NCBI GenBank assembly: GCA_963818885.1
Contig: CAWFTP010000003.1
Coordinates: 992,001 to 1,056,000 of the forward strand
Direction of reading: 5' to 3'
Source: DATFDN01 sp963818885
Lineage (GTDB): Bacteria > Pseudomonadota > Alphaproteobacteria > Acetobacterales > Acetobacteraceae
DNA length: 64,000 bases
Part shown: positions 63,031 to 64,000 of the stretch, piece by piece
How the letters are laid out: each line of letters starts with the position of its first letter
Numbering within the stretch: the first letter of the stretch is position 1
Translations under genes and position numbers: made by a program
Notes under the pieces: generated by a model
What the model saw: only the letters and a program-made list of their open reading frames with translations
What the model was told of the DNA's origin: nothing
The model's database searches: none

Positions 63031-64000
63031 ATGGGATGCATCACGGCGGCGGACGAGGACAAGCTGCACGAGGAGTGCGGCGTGTTCGGCGTCTGGAACG
63101 TGCCCGATGCCGCCGCCGTGACGGCGCTTGGCCTGCACGCGCTGCAGCATCGCGGGCAGGAGGCGACCGGCATCGTCAGCTTCGATGGCCGGCGCTTTCA
63201 CTCGCACAAGGGTATGGGGCTGGTGGGCGATAATTTCGGCGACGCCCGGGTGATCGCCTCCCTGCCGGGTACCCATGCAATCGGCCACAACCGCTACGCC
63301 ACGACCGGCGAGACGATCCTGCGCAACGTGCAGCCGCTCTACGCGGATTTCGAGTTCGGCGGCTTCGCGGTCGCGCATAACGGCAACCTCACCAACGCGC
63401 ATATCCTGCGCCGCTCCCTGGTGCGGCGCGGCTGCCTGTTCCAGTCCACCACCGATTCCGAGGTGTTCATCCACCTCATCGCGATCAGCCTGTACTCGAC
63501 CGTGCCGGACCGGCTGATCGACGCGCTCAAGCAGGTCGTCGGCGCCTACTCGCTGGTGGCGCTCTCGAACGAGGCGCTGATCGGCGTGCGCGATCCGCTG
63601 GGCGTGCGCCCGCTGATCCTGGGGCGGATCGGCACCGACCCGCTTTCCGGCTGGGTGCTGGCGTCGGAGACCTGCGCGCTCGACATCGTCGGCGCCGAGT
63701 TCGTGCGCGACGTGGAGCCCGGCGAGATCGTCGTCATCGATGAGCAGGGCGTGCGCAGCATCAAGCCGTTCGGGCGCAAGCGCGAGCGGTTCTGCGTCTT
63801 CGAGTACATCTACTTCGCCCGTCCCGATTCCGTGGTCGAGGGGACCGCCGTCTATGCGGCGCGCAAATCGATCGGGGCGGAACTCGCCCGCGAATCCGGC
63901 GTGCCCGCGGACCTGGTCGTGCCGGTGCCCGATTCTGGCGTGCCGGCCGCGATGGGGTACGCGAAGGAAAGCGGCATCCCGTTCGAGCTCGGCATTATCC
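63031..64000 (+). CDS. purF: amidophosphoribosyltransferase, 5' part
   Basis: PurF makes 5-phosphoribosylamine from PRPP and glutamine, the first committed step of purine synthesis. A 15-residue propeptide precedes the glutaminase nucleophile Cys16 (HEECGVFGVWNV). Seen are ALQHRGQEATGIVSFDGRRF, IGHNRYATTGETILRNVQPL, VAHNGNLTNAHILRRSL and QSTTDSEVFIHL, then the phosphoribosyl part FEYIYFARPDSVVEGTAVYA and PVPDSGVPAAMGYAKESGIP. The gene leaves the window at base 64000, at about residue 323. It shares a transcript with radA and cvpA. Confidence 0.96.
   Translation, partial: MGCITAADEDKLHEECGVFGVWNVPDAAAVTALGLHALQHRGQEATGIVSFDGRRFHSHKGMGLVGDNFGDARVIASLPGTHAIGHNRYATTGETILRNVQPLYADFEFGGFAVAHNGNLTNAHILRRSLVRRGCLFQSTTDSEVFIHLIAISLYSTVPDRLIDALKQVVGAYSLVALSNEALIGVRDPLGVRPLILGRIGTDPLSGWVLASETCALDIVGAEFVRDVEPGEIVVIDEQGVRSIKPFGRKRERFCVFEYIYFARPDSVVEGTAVYAARKSIGAELARESGVPADLVVPVPDSGVPAAMGYAKESGIPFELGII

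Overview
The window is a G+C-rich stretch of a bacterial chromosome, most likely from an alphaproteobacterium of the Rhodospirillales/Acetobacteraceae type. The reasons are the alphaproteobacterial-style C-P lyase cluster (phnF / phnGHIJKL / phnM / DUF1045 / phnN), a SAM-II riboswitch in front of metZ, the GltBD pair, and dispersed palindromes ending in CGCAATGAC. There are no rRNA genes, no recognisable transposase genes and no CRISPR array. The assignment to a family is an inference.

Layout. 0-2.2 kb: 3' end of gmd, a 770-bp stretch without a convincing gene, and a TumE/TumA-type toxin-antitoxin pair. 2.2-10.2 kb: two tRNAs (Glu, Phe), a YggT protein, folD, a glutathione transferase, a divergent Ner-like / S24-repressor pair of phage type, a CHASE3 histidine kinase, a double PPC-domain protein and a gamma-glutamyltransferase. 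10.2-19.3 kb: the carbon-phosphorus lyase locus, with phnG-phnM and DUF1045 leftward, phnN rightward, and phnF plus a second phnM rightward across a short divergent promoter that holds a PhnF-like operator. 19.3-21.2 kb: two small toxin-antitoxin-like modules (AbrB/PIN; small protein plus nucleotidyltransferase). 21.2-28.3 kb: penicillin-binding protein 1C and a large bacterial alpha-2-macroglobulin. 28.4-31.2 kb: a broken PIN module, a secreted trypsin-like protease with glycine-rich repeats, and a DUF559 nuclease-like gene bracketed by inverted repeats. 31.3-37.5 kb: gltB and gltD. 37.6-43.6 kb: assorted oxidoreductases, a second GST, msrQ, a cyclase, a small secreted protein and a methyltransferase. 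43.9-48.3 kb: tkt-gap-pgk. 48.4-56.8 kb: CoA transferase, EF-hand protein, tRNA-Gly, SAM-II riboswitch-metZ, apaG, folE, dinB, petA, an acetyltransferase and two tandem aminotransferases. 56.9-64 kb: ABC transporter ATPase and permease, a polytopic membrane protein, an LLM oxidoreductase, radA, cvpA and the start of purF.

Two properties cut across the window. First, about thirty single-base frameshifts break otherwise well-conserved genes, including ones expected to be essential (pgk, gap, folD, gltB, radA, petA). The density is highest at 50.4-53.9 kb. This looks like residual sequencing error in a draft assembly more than gene decay; such genes are reported here as one feature across their frames. 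Second, a family of inverted-repeat elements with arms of the type CTCCCTCTCCGCC...GGTGGG recurs. One copy encloses a DUF559 gene, one 131-bp copy sits inside an open membrane-protein gene without closing its frame, one lies upstream of gltB, and a single arm forms the end of pbpC. This is the best candidate here for an under-described mobile system.

Functionally the region is mostly housekeeping: nitrogen assimilation (GltBD), central carbon (Tkt-Gap-Pgk), one-carbon and folate metabolism (FolD, FolE), methionine (MetZ), purine (PurF), and phosphonate use (Phn), interrupted by small mobile or defence-like modules.
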